Shown here: positions 7,188 to 16,332 of the stretch, piece after piece
How positions within the stretch are numbered: the stretch's first letter is position 1
Layout: each line of letters starts with the position of its first letter
Source of the DNA: CAIXZV01 sp037446495
GTDB lineage: Bacteria > Chloroflexota > Limnocylindria > Limnocylindrales > CSP1-4
DNA length: 16,332 nt
NCBI GenBank assembly: GCA_037446495.1
Contig: JBBIIL010000068.1
Span: 1-16,332 of the forward strand
Direction: 5' to 3'
Translations under genes and position numbers: made by a program
Notes under the pieces: model-generated
Database searches by the model: none
The model's input: the letters and a program-made list of their open reading frames with translations, nothing else
What the model was told of the DNA's origin: nothing

Positions 7188-7946
7188 CGACCTGCGCCTC
7201 CGCTGGCTGGCTCTCCCCGACGACGCCGCGGAACACCTCCACGAGGCTCGCCTCAGCGCGCCGGAACTCCGGCACCGGCCCGGTCTCAAGGGCCGCGCGC
7301 AGGATCGCCTGGTCGTCGGTCCCGTCGCCCAGTTCCAGCAGGACGCGGGTTCCCTCGNNNNNNNNNNNNNNNNNNNNNNNNNNNNNNNNNNNNNNNNNNN
7401 NNNNNNNNNNNNNNNNNNNNNNNNNNNNNNNNNNNNNNNNNNNNNNNNNNNNNNNNNGAAGGGCTCGTCGAGCACCAGGACCTCGGGCGAGCAGACGAGC
7501 GCCGCGGCGAGCTGCACCCGCTGCTGGTTGCCGTGGCTCAGCGCCTGGAGCTCGTCCTCGCGGCGGTCCGCCAGCCCGAACCGCTCGAGCCAGTCCATGG
7601 CCGACCGGCGTGCGGCGGTCCCGGCCATGCCGTGGAGCTCCCCGAGGTAGGTGAGCTGCTCCTGGAGGCGCATCTTGGGGTACAGGCCGCGCTCCTCGGG
7701 CATGTACCCGATCCGGCGACGGGTGGCGACGTCGAGCGCCACGCCACCCCAGCGGACCTCGCCCGCGTCTGCGCGCAGCACCCCGAGCACGATGCGCATC
7801 GTCGTCGTCTTGCCCGCCCCGTTGCGGCCCACGAAGCCGAACAGCTCGCCGGCGCGCACCTCGAACGTGAGGCGCTCGAGCGCCACGAGGTCGCCGTAGC
7901 GCTTCGCGACGCCGTCGATCTCCAGGACCCGACCGTCGTCGTTCAT
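7180..7946 (-). CDS. ABC transporter ATPase, interrupted by an assembly gap
   Basis: The N-terminal 163 residues, from ATG at 7946, contain Walker A GRNGAGKTT (40-48), a Q-loop region near YMPEERGLYP (81-90), signature LSHGNQQRV (136-144) and Walker B EVLVLDEP with D160-E161. This is the NatA/YhaQ-like type that pairs with ABC-2 permeases. After 100 Ns the last 58 residues, from about 7355 to the stop at 7180, resemble the DUF4162-like C-terminal domain (GTRVLLELGDG, ASLVEVFRGVVGE). The halves are in different frames across the padding, so the gap size is arbitrary. Family length of about 300 suggests some 80 residues are missing: the rest of Walker B, the D-loop and the switch histidine. Both halves belonging to one gene is likely, not proven. 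The ATG may be leaderless (see the -10 at 7953-7958). Confidence 0.85.
7358..7457. other. Assembly gap, 100 Ns
   Basis: Exactly 100 unknown bases, the conventional padding for a scaffold join of unknown length. It falls inside the ABC ATPase gene and breaks its frame; 767 nt from start to stop is not a multiple of three. The real missing length is probably near 250 nt, judged from usual family length. Confidence 0.95.
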
Positions 7947-7952
7947 CTCGGC

Positions 7953-7958
7953 AACTTA
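7953..7958 (-). promoter_or_regulatory. Possible -10 box for leaderless transcription of the ABC operon
   Basis: TAAGTT on the minus strand fits TAnnnT and ends 6 nt before the ATG at 7946, the spacing seen when transcription starts at the A of the start codon. No Shine-Dalgarno is evident there, and no clear -35 was found. An 11-bp palindrome (7959-7969) abuts it upstream. Confidence 0.35.
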
Positions 7959-8077
7959 GCCGATTCGGCGGGCTCGCGTACCACGGGCGACCGCGACGGC
8001 TGCGGTCCTCGCGTCGCCAGGGGTCCGGGCCCGTCAGGCTCGGCAACGGCATCCGCCTGATGTCGGCGTGCCCTGCT

Positions 8078-8253
8078 CGGCAGCCGACGCGCGTCGTGGA
8101 GTGCGCCGCGGAGCCGGTACTCGATCTGGCCGTTCAGGCTCCGCAGGTCCTCGGCCGCCCAGGCCTTGATGACCGGCTGGCTCTCACGCTCGCAGCACGG
8201 CACCACCAGCAGGTTGCTCACCGGGCCGCCTTCCGCTCCTCGTCGAGCTCGAC
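8078..8253 (-). pseudogene. Remnant of an SPFH/slipin-like C-terminus joined to an Arc-type RHH protein tail
   Basis: In one frame (8253-8221) the minus strand encodes VELDEERKAA and then Arg and a stop (8218-8220). In the next frame, from a GTG at 8221, it continues VSNLLVVPCCERESQPVI (to 8168). From memory, actinobacterial SPFH-domain proteins end in a stretch very like VELDEERKAAMVSNLLVVLC followed by a QPVxNTGTLY-type tail, so a single-base loss at the R/stop position would explain the break. Directly after, KAWAAEDLRSLNGQIEYRLR and a following helix up to LP (8167-8078) resemble the second half of Arc-like ribbon-helix-helix proteins often encoded next to such SPFH genes, but the DNA-contacting strand and start of helix A are missing. 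A deletion between neighbouring genes is inferred. The second frame stays open to a TGA overlapping the ABC ATG by 4 nt, so a 93-codon expressed product is not excluded. Confidence 0.55.
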
Positions 8254-8396
8254 GGTGGGGCACCAGTCGCCGGGCTGCGCCAGGCTCTCCGGGCACCTCA
8301 GCGCGCGCCCGCAGCCAGCCCCGCCGCCAGGTGTGGGCCCGGTTCGTCCACGTCGTCCGGGACGAACTGGCGCGGCCTCCGCCAGGGCGGACGCGG
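8254..8396. other. Spacer after the fad operon without recognisable gene
   Basis: The stretch between the fadD stop and the SPFH-like remnant holds no convincing gene. A short hairpin (CCGCC-N2-GGCGG, 8379-8390) lies 7 nt after the fadD stop but has no U-tract, so it is only a weak terminator candidate. Confidence 0.4.
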
Positions 8397-10241
8397 TCAG
8401 GAGGCCGTCGTCTCGGCTGTCTCGGCTGTCTCTTCCGCGATCAGCTCGCGGCGGAGGACCTTGCCCACGAAGGACCGCGGCAGGCTGGTCCGGATGTCGA
8501 TCGCGACGGGCCGCTTGTACGGCGCAAGGTTCGCCGCGCAGAATTCCTTCAGGTCGGCCTCCGTGGCGGGGACGCCGGCCTTGAGGACGACGAACGCCTT
8601 GGGCACCTGGCCCTTCCTCAGGCTCTGGATCCCGATCACGACGGTGTCGGACACCGCAGGGTGCATCAGCAGCACCTCCTCGATCTCCCGCGGGTAGACG
8701 TTGGCGCCCGACACGATGATCAGGTCCTTGATCCGGCCGACGATCGCGAAGTACCCGTCGGCGTCCATCGTCGCGAGGTCGCCGGTGTGGAGCCAGCCCT
8801 CGCGCAGGATCCGCTCGGTCTCGGAAGGCCGCTCGTGATAGCCGGACATCACCTGCGGGCCGCGGACCCAGAGCTCCCCGACCCTCCCGGCGTCGCGGAC
8901 GCGCTCCCCTGTCGCCAGGTCGACGAGGCAGGCGTCCGTTCCGGGCAGCGGCAGCCCAATCGTGCCGGGTCGGCCGCCCCCATGGACCGGATTGACGTGG
9001 GTGACCGGGCTCGCCTCCGTCAGTCCGTACCCCTCGAACAGTCGTCCGCCGGTGAGCGCCTCGAACTGCTCCTGGACCGGCCGGGGCAGCGGGGCGGCGC
9101 CGCTGATGCACGCTTCGATCGAGCGCAGGTCGTGGCGTCCGAGATCGGGCTGCGCAAGCAGCGCGGCGTAGAAGGACGGGATGCCAGGGAAGTAGCGGGG
9201 GTGGTACCGGTCGATGGCCTTGAGCGTCATGCCCGGGTCGGGCTTCGGCAGGAGCACCTGCGTCGCGCCGATCGCGAGGGCGAAGTTCATCGCCACCGTC
9301 AGCCCGTAGATGTGGAAGAACGGGAGCGTGCAGAGCACGACGCTCTCCCCTCGGCGCCCGCCAGCCATCACGGCCTGGCACTGGACGGCGTTCGCGACCA
9401 GGTTCCGGTGGGTCAGCACGGCCTCCTTGGGCAGGCCGGTCGTGCCGCCCGTGCCCTGGAAGACGGCCGGGTCGGTCGGGCGGGCGGGCGAGTCGACGCG
9501 GGCGACTGCGGCGGACGACGACGCCTCGGCCACGAGACGGAACAGGTTCGGCGTCTCGGGCGTGTGCGGCACGGGATGCCAGCGGCCCTCGCGGCGGGCC
9601 CGGATCGGATAGAGCCAGCGGATCGGCGCCGGCATCGAATCCTGGAGGCCAGTGGCGATGACGCCAGACAGGCCTGGCGGGGTTCTGAGCGCCTCGCCGA
9701 GTGCCTTGCGGGCGGACCCGACCCGCGGTGCGAGCACGTCCATCACGACCGACAGGCGCGGTCGCGTCCGGCCCAGGAGTCCCTCGAGCTCGCGCTCGAC
9801 GAGCAGCGGGCTGATCGGCGCGGCGACGCACCCTGCGCGGAGCGTGCCGAGGAAGGCGACCACGAACGCCGGGCAGGTCGGCAGGTGGAGGCTCACGCAG
9901 TCGCCCGGGCCGAGCCCGTGGCGCTGCAGGAACGCCGCGAAGAGGTCGACCTGCCGGTCGAGCTCGGCGAACGAGGTCCCCCTGCCGAAGAAGACGAGCG
10001 CCGCCCGGGCCGGGAACTCGGCGGCCGAATGCCGCAGCAGCGCGTCGACCGTGATGTCCGGGATGTCCGGCACGGCGGGCACGCCGGGGTCATAGTGCGC
10101 CAGCCACAAGCGCTCCGGGTCCGGCGCGCCGTCCGCCAGTCGGTCCACTGCGGCCGGCGGTGGCTGGGTCGGCGCGGCCGCCTCCGGGGAGCGGCTGCCC
10201 CGCCCGTCCAGTGCCTCGCTCGGCATGTGCACTGCGTCCAT
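8397..10241 (-). CDS. fadD: Long-chain fatty acid--CoA ligase (AMP-forming)
   Basis: 614 residues; activates fatty acids to acyl-CoA using ATP, the entry step of beta-oxidation. ANL-superfamily motifs: the phosphate-binding loop GTGGTTGLPKEAVLTH (263-278), YGLTEASP (405-412), HTGD with D488 for ribose binding, GRIKDLI with R503 (502-508), and the C-terminal catalytic K594 in FVGKVLRREL. In the phosphate loop the usual PKG is PKE, a mild oddity. The ATG at 10241 is chosen because GGAGG (10248-10252) lies 6 nt upstream; the longer open frame to 10361 overlaps the preceding gene. The first 35 residues are Pro/Ala-rich and probably disordered. The C-terminal tail has a short repeat (AETAETAE). 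It is the last gene of the fad operon, 41 nt after the acyl-CoA dehydrogenase; that spacer can fold an imperfect hairpin (10255-10280). Chain-length preference is not readable. Confidence 0.92.
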   Translation of the reverse strand: MDAVHMPSEALDGRGSRSPEAAAPTQPPPAAVDRLADGAPDPERLWLAHYDPGVPAVPDIPDITVDALLRHSAAEFPARAALVFFGRGTSFAELDRQVDLFAAFLQRHGLGPGDCVSLHLPTCPAFVVAFLGTLRAGCVAAPISPLLVERELEGLLGRTRPRLSVVMDVLAPRVGSARKALGEALRTPPGLSGVIATGLQDSMPAPIRWLYPIRARREGRWHPVPHTPETPNLFRLVAEASSSAAVARVDSPARPTDPAVFQGTGGTTGLPKEAVLTHRNLVANAVQCQAVMAGGRRGESVVLCTLPFFHIYGLTVAMNFALAIGATQVLLPKPDPGMTLKAIDRYHPRYFPGIPSFYAALLAQPDLGRHDLRSIEACISGAAPLPRPVQEQFEALTGGRLFEGYGLTEASPVTHVNPVHGGGRPGTIGLPLPGTDACLVDLATGERVRDAGRVGELWVRGPQVMSGYHERPSETERILREGWLHTGDLATMDADGYFAIVGRIKDLIIVSGANVYPREIEEVLLMHPAVSDTVVIGIQSLRKGQVPKAFVVLKAGVPATEADLKEFCAANLAPYKRPVAIDIRTSLPRSFVGKVLRRELIAEETAETAETTAS

Positions 10242-10247
10242 CTGCCG

Positions 10248-10252
10248 CCTCC
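10248..10252 (-). promoter_or_regulatory. Ribosome binding site that fixes the fadD start at 10241
   Basis: GGAGG on the minus strand, 6 nt upstream of the ATG. It supports the 614-residue product over the upstream in-frame starts. Confidence 0.75.
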
Positions 10253-10282
10253 GTGGAGCCAGCCGCCCGGCCTGGACTCCGA

Positions 10283-12084
<1,802 letters not shown>

Positions 12085-12085
<1 letters not shown>

Positions 12086-13326
12086 CAGCGTGTCTCCTTC
12101 GCCGTCCCGGTCTCGCCGGGCCTCGCCTCGTCGCGGACCGGCTGGCGCCCGCCCAGCCACTCGATCACCCCGGCGGCACCCTGCCCGCCCCCGACGCACA
12201 TCGTGACCAGGCCGTACCTCGCGTCGTGGCGGGCGAGCTCCGCGAGCATTTGGACGGACAGCTTGGCGCCGGTCGCGCCGAGCGGATGGCCCAGGGCGAT
12301 CGCCCCGCCGTTCGGGTTCGTGCGCTCCTCGTCGAGGCCGAGCCGGCGGACGATCGCGACGACCTGCGCCGCGAACGCCTCGTTGAGCTCGATGACGGAC
12401 AGGTCATCCAGCGTGATGCCGGCCATGGCGAGCGCCTTGGGGATGGCCTCCACGGGCCCGATGCCCATGACCTCCGGGTCCACGCCCACCGTCGCGTAGC
12501 TGACGAGGCGCCCGAGCGGCGTCAGGCCGAGCTGAGCCGCCCTCGCCCCGCTCATGACGACGAGGGCGGCCGCCCCGTCGCTCGTCTGAGAGCTGTTGCC
12601 GGCGGTCACGCTGCCACCGACGCGGAAGGCCGGGGCGAGGGCGGCAAGGCGTTCGGCGCTCGTGTCCGCCCGGATCCCCTCGTCGGCGTCGAAGACGCGC
12701 TCGTTCACCCTGGGCCGACCATCGGCGACCACCGTGCTCCTGGCGCGGACGGGCACGATCTCGTCGCGGAAGCGGCCGGCGTTCTGGGCCGCCGCTGCGC
12801 GCTGATGGCTTCGGAGCGCCCAGGCGTCCTGGGCGTCGCGCTCGACGCCGAAGCGCTGGGCCACCTCCTCCGCGGTCAGGCCCATGGTCAGGAATGCGCC
12901 CGGCCATTCGCCCGCCAGGCCAGGGTCGGGCTCGAAGTGCCAGCCGGTCATCGGCACGAAGCTCATCGACTCCATGCCCGCGGCGATGACGACCTCCGAC
13001 GTCCCGAAGGCGACCGCCTGGGTCGCCAGCGCCAGGGCCTGGAGACCCGAGGCGCAGAAGCGGTTGACGGTCATGGCCGAGGTGGTCTCCGGCAGGCCCG
13101 CCGCGAGCCCCACGTAGCGGGCGACATTGAGGCCCTGGGCACCCTCGGGCATCGCGCAGCCAAGGACGAGGTCGCCCACCTCCGCCGGGTCGAGCCCGGG
13201 GGTTCGGGCCATCGCCTCGCGCACGGCGGCGACGGCGAGCGCCTCCGGGGGCGTCTCGTGGAGAGCGCCGCGCGGGGCCTTCCCGACCGCCGTCCTGGCG
13301 GCGCCGACGATCACGGCATCCTGCAT
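12085..13326 (-). CDS. fadA: Acetyl-CoA acyltransferase (3-ketoacyl-CoA thiolase)
   Basis: 413 residues; thiolytic cleavage of 3-ketoacyl-CoA to acetyl-CoA and a shortened acyl-CoA, last step of the spiral. Thiolase catalytic residues are all present: nucleophile C91 in NRFCASGLQAL, NEAF (315-318), H347 in GHPLGATG, and C377 in MCVGGGQG. Family-typical length, plus a charged C-terminal tail (about 395-413) that contains the ribosome binding site of the next gene. The ATG at 13326 has GAGGAAG about 3-8 nt upstream. It follows the fadN-like gene by 18 nt and overlaps the fadE start by one base. Operon context favours a degradative thiolase over a biosynthetic acetoacetyl-CoA one. Confidence 0.94.
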
Positions 13327-13344
13327 GGTCTTCCTCGCCTCGCC

Positions 13345-15693
13345 TTAGTTCCGGAGCGGCTTGCCGGTCTTGAGGGTGTGTCGGATCCGCGCGCGCGTCA
13401 GCGGCTCGCCGAGCAGCCGCAGGAACGCCTCGCGCTCGAGGTCGAGCAGGTGGGCCGGCGCCACGAGGGTCCCCTCGGCGACGTCGCCTCCGCTCATCAC
13501 GCGGGTGAGCGCCAGCACGATCTTCCGGTCGTGCTCGCTCATCCGTCCGGCCCGCAGCTCGTTGTAGGTCAGCGTCTCCGCGGCGGCGATCCCCCGCCGC
13601 CCCACCACCCGGATCGGCGTGTCGGCCGGCGGTCGGTAGCCGGTGTCGGCCAGGCGTCTCGCCGTGGCGACGGCGTCGGCCCACTGGCGGTCGGGATCCG
13701 CGGTGATCGAATCGCAGGGCTGCAGCAGGCCCAGCTCGACGGCCTCCGCGGCCGAGGTCGCGACGCGCGAGTAGGCGATCGTCTGGAGTGCGGCGCTGAA
13801 GAACGCGAACCGGTCGGCGTCAACGCCGTTGGGCACCGCCTCCGCCGCCCGGCGCGCCATCATGGTCGAGCCGCCGCCCGCAGGGATCAGCCCGACGCTG
13901 GTCTCGACGAGGCCGATGTACGTCTCGGTCAGGGCCTGGCGCCGGTCGCCGGCCAGGCAGAGCTCGGTCCCGCCGCCCAGCGTCCGCCCACGCGGCGCCA
14001 CCACGACCGGGACCGGGGCGAGCCGCATGGCGGTCGTCACGGCGTGGAACAGGCGGACGGACCGGTCGAGCTGGGCCCACTCGTCCTCCTCGGCCTCCAG
14101 CAGCAGGAGGGCCAGATTCGCCCCGGCCGAGAAGTCGGCCGCGCGCGTGCCGACCACGAACCCGTCGTAGCTTCGGCTCGCGAGCTCGACGCCGCGCCGC
14201 AGGAGGTCTAGGGTGTCGAGCCCGATCAGGTTGAGCTTGGCGGAGAGCTCGCAGCCGAGGATGCCGTCGCCCAGGTCGACCAGCGCGCCCGACGCGTTCG
14301 AGGGGAGCCCGCCCACCGCCGCGCGGCGAGCGTCCAGGTCCAGCGCGCCGGCCTGGATCGGGTCCGGCCGCAGGCCTAGGGTCTCGAAGTCGAGCGAGGA
14401 CCCGTCTCGATGGAACCGCCCACCCCGTGCGGCGAGGCGGCTGACGAGATCCGGGACCACCTCGCCGATCGCTCGCAGAGGTCCGGCCAGCCGCTCCGGC
14501 CCCAGCGCGTCCCACTGCTCGAAGGGGCCGAGCTCCCAGCCGAACCCCCAGCGCATGCCGCGGTCGACCGCCTCGGTGTCGGCGGCCACCTCCGGTCCGA
14601 CGTTCGCGGCGTAGGCAAGCTCCGACGCGGTCATGCGCCACAGGAACGTGGCGCCAGCGTCGGACGACGCGCGAGCACCCGCCTCCGCGAGCACCGCCAT
14701 CCGGCGTCGCAGGTCCGGCTCGGTCCGGGCGAGCTCGACGGCCGCCGAGCGCAGTCGGCGCCGCGGCCGGTAATCCAGCGTCTCGAAGTCGAGGGCGAGG
14801 ATCTCGCCGCCCTGCCTCCGGAAGAAGCCGGCGCCGGTCTTCTCACCGAGCCGGCCGTCGGCGATCAGTCGGCGCAGCACGTCGGGGACGGCGAATGCCG
14901 CGGCATCGGCCTCGGCGTCGAGCGCCTCGCGGCAGTGGTCGGCAACCGCGACGGCGACGTCGAGGCCGACTAGGTCGAGGGTCCGGAACGTGGCGCTCTT
15001 CGGCCGCCCGATCAGCGGGCCGGTCAGCTCGTCCACCTCGTCCGGTCCGAGGCCGAGCTCGCCGGCGAGCGAGATCGCGCGCAGCAGCCCGTGCACCCCG
15101 AGCCGGTTGGCGATGAAGGCCGGGCGATCCTTGGCCCGGACCGTGCCCTTCCCCAGATGGCGGCTGGCGAACGCCTCGACCCAGGCGATCCGGTCCGGTT
15201 CGGTGTCGGCCGTGGGGATCAGCTCGACGAGGCGGGCGTAGCGGGGCGGGTTGAAGAAGTGCGTCCCGAGGAAGGCCTGCCGAAAGCGGGCGCTCCGACC
15301 CTCGGCCAGGACGGCGATCGGGATGCCGGAGGTGTTCGAGCTGACCAGGGGTGCGGCGCGCCCCGGGTCGAGGGCGGCCAGCGCGGCGTCGATCCTCTCG
15401 AACAGGGCCCGCTTGGGCTCCGGCTGCTCGACGACCGCCTCGAGGATCCAGTCCGCGTCGGCAACGCAGGCTTCGAGGGTGTCGAAACCGCCGGTCACGA
15501 TCCGGCTGAGGTCCGACGCGCTGTAGAGCGGCGAGGGCCGGAGCTTTGTGACGCGCTCCAGGCCGGCCGCCGCGGTTGGGGCGTCGAGGTCCAGCAGTCG
15601 GACGCGCGAGCCCGCGCCGGCCAGCAGGCAGGCGAGCTGGGCTCCCATCGTCCCGGCCCCGAGGACGACGGCGTTGCTGACTCGCGGGATCAT
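13345..15693 (-). CDS. fadN: 3-hydroxyacyl-CoA dehydrogenase / enoyl-CoA hydratase fusion, FadN type
   Basis: 782 residues, matching FadN (YusL) length of about 790. Hydration of enoyl-CoA and NAD-dependent oxidation of 3-hydroxyacyl-CoA. N-terminal Rossmann domain with GAGTMG (12-17) and D35 for NAD; S118/N120 in SSNTSG; catalytic H145 in GTHFFNPP with E157; N196 in FIANR. 3HCDH C-terminal domains follow at about 188-293 and 345-420. The crotonase domain is C-terminal (about 460-690), the reverse of FadB/MFE-1 order: oxyanion-hole region FSAGANL (521-527), and both acid/base glutamates, E577 in LGGGTELCL and E597 in GLVETSVGLIPAGGG. The start at 15693 is chosen because the Rossmann fold begins there with AAAGG about 9 nt upstream; the open frame to 15804 overlaps the TetR gene. 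It lies 11 nt after the TetR stop and 18 nt before fadA. Confidence 0.94.
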   Translation of the reverse strand: MIPRVSNAVVLGAGTMGAQLACLLAGAGSRVRLLDLDAPTAAAGLERVTKLRPSPLYSASDLSRIVTGGFDTLEACVADADWILEAVVEQPEPKRALFERIDAALAALDPGRAAPLVSSNTSGIPIAVLAEGRSARFRQAFLGTHFFNPPRYARLVELIPTADTEPDRIAWVEAFASRHLGKGTVRAKDRPAFIANRLGVHGLLRAISLAGELGLGPDEVDELTGPLIGRPKSATFRTLDLVGLDVAVAVADHCREALDAEADAAAFAVPDVLRRLIADGRLGEKTGAGFFRRQGGEILALDFETLDYRPRRRLRSAAVELARTEPDLRRRMAVLAEAGARASSDAGATFLWRMTASELAYAANVGPEVAADTEAVDRGMRWGFGWELGPFEQWDALGPERLAGPLRAIGEVVPDLVSRLAARGGRFHRDGSSLDFETLGLRPDPIQAGALDLDARRAAVGGLPSNASGALVDLGDGILGCELSAKLNLIGLDTLDLLRRGVELASRSYDGFVVGTRAADFSAGANLALLLLEAEEDEWAQLDRSVRLFHAVTTAMRLAPVPVVVAPRGRTLGGGTELCLAGDRRQALTETYIGLVETSVGLIPAGGGSTMMARRAAEAVPNGVDADRFAFFSAALQTIAYSRVATSAAEAVELGLLQPCDSITADPDRQWADAVATARRLADTGYRPPADTPIRVVGRRGIAAAETLTYNELRAGRMSEHDRKIVLALTRVMSGGDVAEGTLVAPAHLLDLEREAFLRLLGEPLTRARIRHTLKTGKPLRN

Positions 15694-15704
15694 CGGCCTG
15701 CCTT

Positions 15705-16328
15705 TCAGCTCTGGGGGGACAGGAAGAGGTCGGCGAATGCGACCGCAATCTGCTCGACGGTGAGGGGTCCGTCGGGTCGATACCACTGGGTGAACCAGTT
15801 GCACGCGGAGAGGATCGCGATCCCGGTCAGGCGGACGTCTGTCGGGCGGAGCGAGCCCTCATCGAATGCCGCCTCGAGGGTCACGCGCCACTGGTGCTCG
15901 TAGGCGTCGCGGCGCTCGATGAGATCGGCACGCCGATCCGGCGCGAGGGAGCGCAGCTCGATCTGCACGAGGGCGAGCTCGTCGCCGTGGTCGGCGGCAA
16001 AGGCGAGATGCCCCGCGATCGCGCCGCGCAGGCGCTCGACGGCGGGGCCGTCGCCGGCCAGGATGGGTTCGACCTGACCCCGCAGCCGGTCGAGTGCGCC
16101 GCTGACGATCCACCACAGCAGGTCGTCCTTGGACGCGATGTAGTGGTAGAGGCTGCCGCGGTTCATCGCCAGCGCCTCCGCGAGGTCCTGCATGGACGTC
16201 GCATGGAACCCGCGCTCGCGAAAGAGGCCGGTCGCGACGCGCATGAGCTCGGCCTCCCGGGGTCGCGTCACGCTCGGGCCACCTGCCTCCCGGACCGTCA
16301 TCACAGGCCTGCGCCTCGCTCCTCGCAT
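15705..16328 (-). CDS. TetR-family regulator, probably of the fad operon
   Basis: 207 residues from ATG 16328, or 198 from ATG 16301; no Shine-Dalgarno decides between them, and only 4 nt precede the first in the window. The N-terminal HTH is typical of TetR: LMRVATGLFRERGFHATSM, then QDLAEALAMNRGSLYHYI and SKDDLL (about 28-70). The C-terminal helical ligand domain (about 75-205) holds a WFTQWYRPDGPLT segment seen in KstR2/FadR-like acyl-CoA-responsive members; that resemblance is from memory. It is the first gene of the operon, 11 nt before fadN, so it probably represses itself and the fad genes and is released by long-chain acyl-CoA. The promoter and operator lie outside the right edge, so neither can be checked. 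Confidence 0.9.
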   Translation of the reverse strand: MRGARRRPVMTVREAGGPSVTRPREAELMRVATGLFRERGFHATSMQDLAEALAMNRGSLYHYIASKDDLLWWIVSGALDRLRGQVEPILAGDGPAVERLRGAIAGHLAFAADHGDELALVQIELRSLAPDRRADLIERRDAYEHQWRVTLEAAFDEGSLRPTDVRLTGIAILSACNWFTQWYRPDGPLTVEQIAVAFADLFLSPQS

Positions 16329-16332
16329 GGTC

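Noticed and set aside
8379..8390. Hairpin after fadD as intrinsic terminator
   Set aside because: Only a 5-bp stem with a 2-nt loop and no U-tract; not enough to call a terminator.
8397..8425. 9-bp tandem repeat at the fadD 3' end
   Set aside because: It encodes an AET repeat within the C-terminal tail; too short to be a repeat element.
12226..14211. 661-codon open frame on the plus strand
   Set aside because: It is antisense to the thiolase and FadN genes, where catalytic motifs are clear on the minus strand.

Overview
The window is about 70% GC. Every credible gene lies on the minus strand, so transcription runs from high to low coordinates. Metagenome-style 100-N padding at 7358-7457 and the gene content (a TetR-led fad operon, NatAB-like ABC genes, a slipin/Arc-type remnant, a multi-PAS EAL protein) suggest an uncultured high-GC bacterium, most likely Chloroflexota or Actinomycetota. 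This placement is an inference; there is no marker gene here.

Right half (16328 down to 8397): a compact fatty-acid beta-oxidation operon. In transcription order it encodes a TetR regulator, a FadN-type 3-hydroxyacyl-CoA dehydrogenase fused to an enoyl-CoA hydratase, a FadA-type thiolase, a long FadE-type acyl-CoA dehydrogenase of about 600 residues, and a FadD-type acyl-CoA ligase. Spacers are 11, 18, -1 (overlap) and 41 nt. The four enzymes cover activation and one full turn of the spiral. The order fadN-fadA-fadE matches the Bacillus fadNAE operon, here extended by a TetR gene in front and fadD behind. No electron-transfer flavoprotein genes are in the window.

Middle (8396-7947): a spacer of about 450 nt holding what looks like a decayed gene pair. 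It has the C-terminal end of an SPFH/slipin-like protein, interrupted by a frameshift, joined to the tail of an Arc-type ribbon-helix-helix protein.

ABC module (7946-4341): an ABC ATPase interrupted by the assembly gap, a 52-residue two-helix membrane protein, a 429-residue lipoprotein, a NatB-like ABC-2 permease, and a second small two-helix membrane protein that is a visible paralogue of the first. Several junctions overlap, so this reads as one operon. The repeated small membrane protein, one copy after the ATPase and one after the permease, is the most unusual organisation here.

Left part: a very large cytosolic sensor (six PAS domains, GAF, EAL; 542-4120) with intact c-di-GMP phosphodiesterase residues and a leader containing hairpins. 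It is followed by an AT-rich promoter with a TTGACA box and a perfect 10+10 bp inverted repeat, driving a membrane-protein gene that runs off the left edge.
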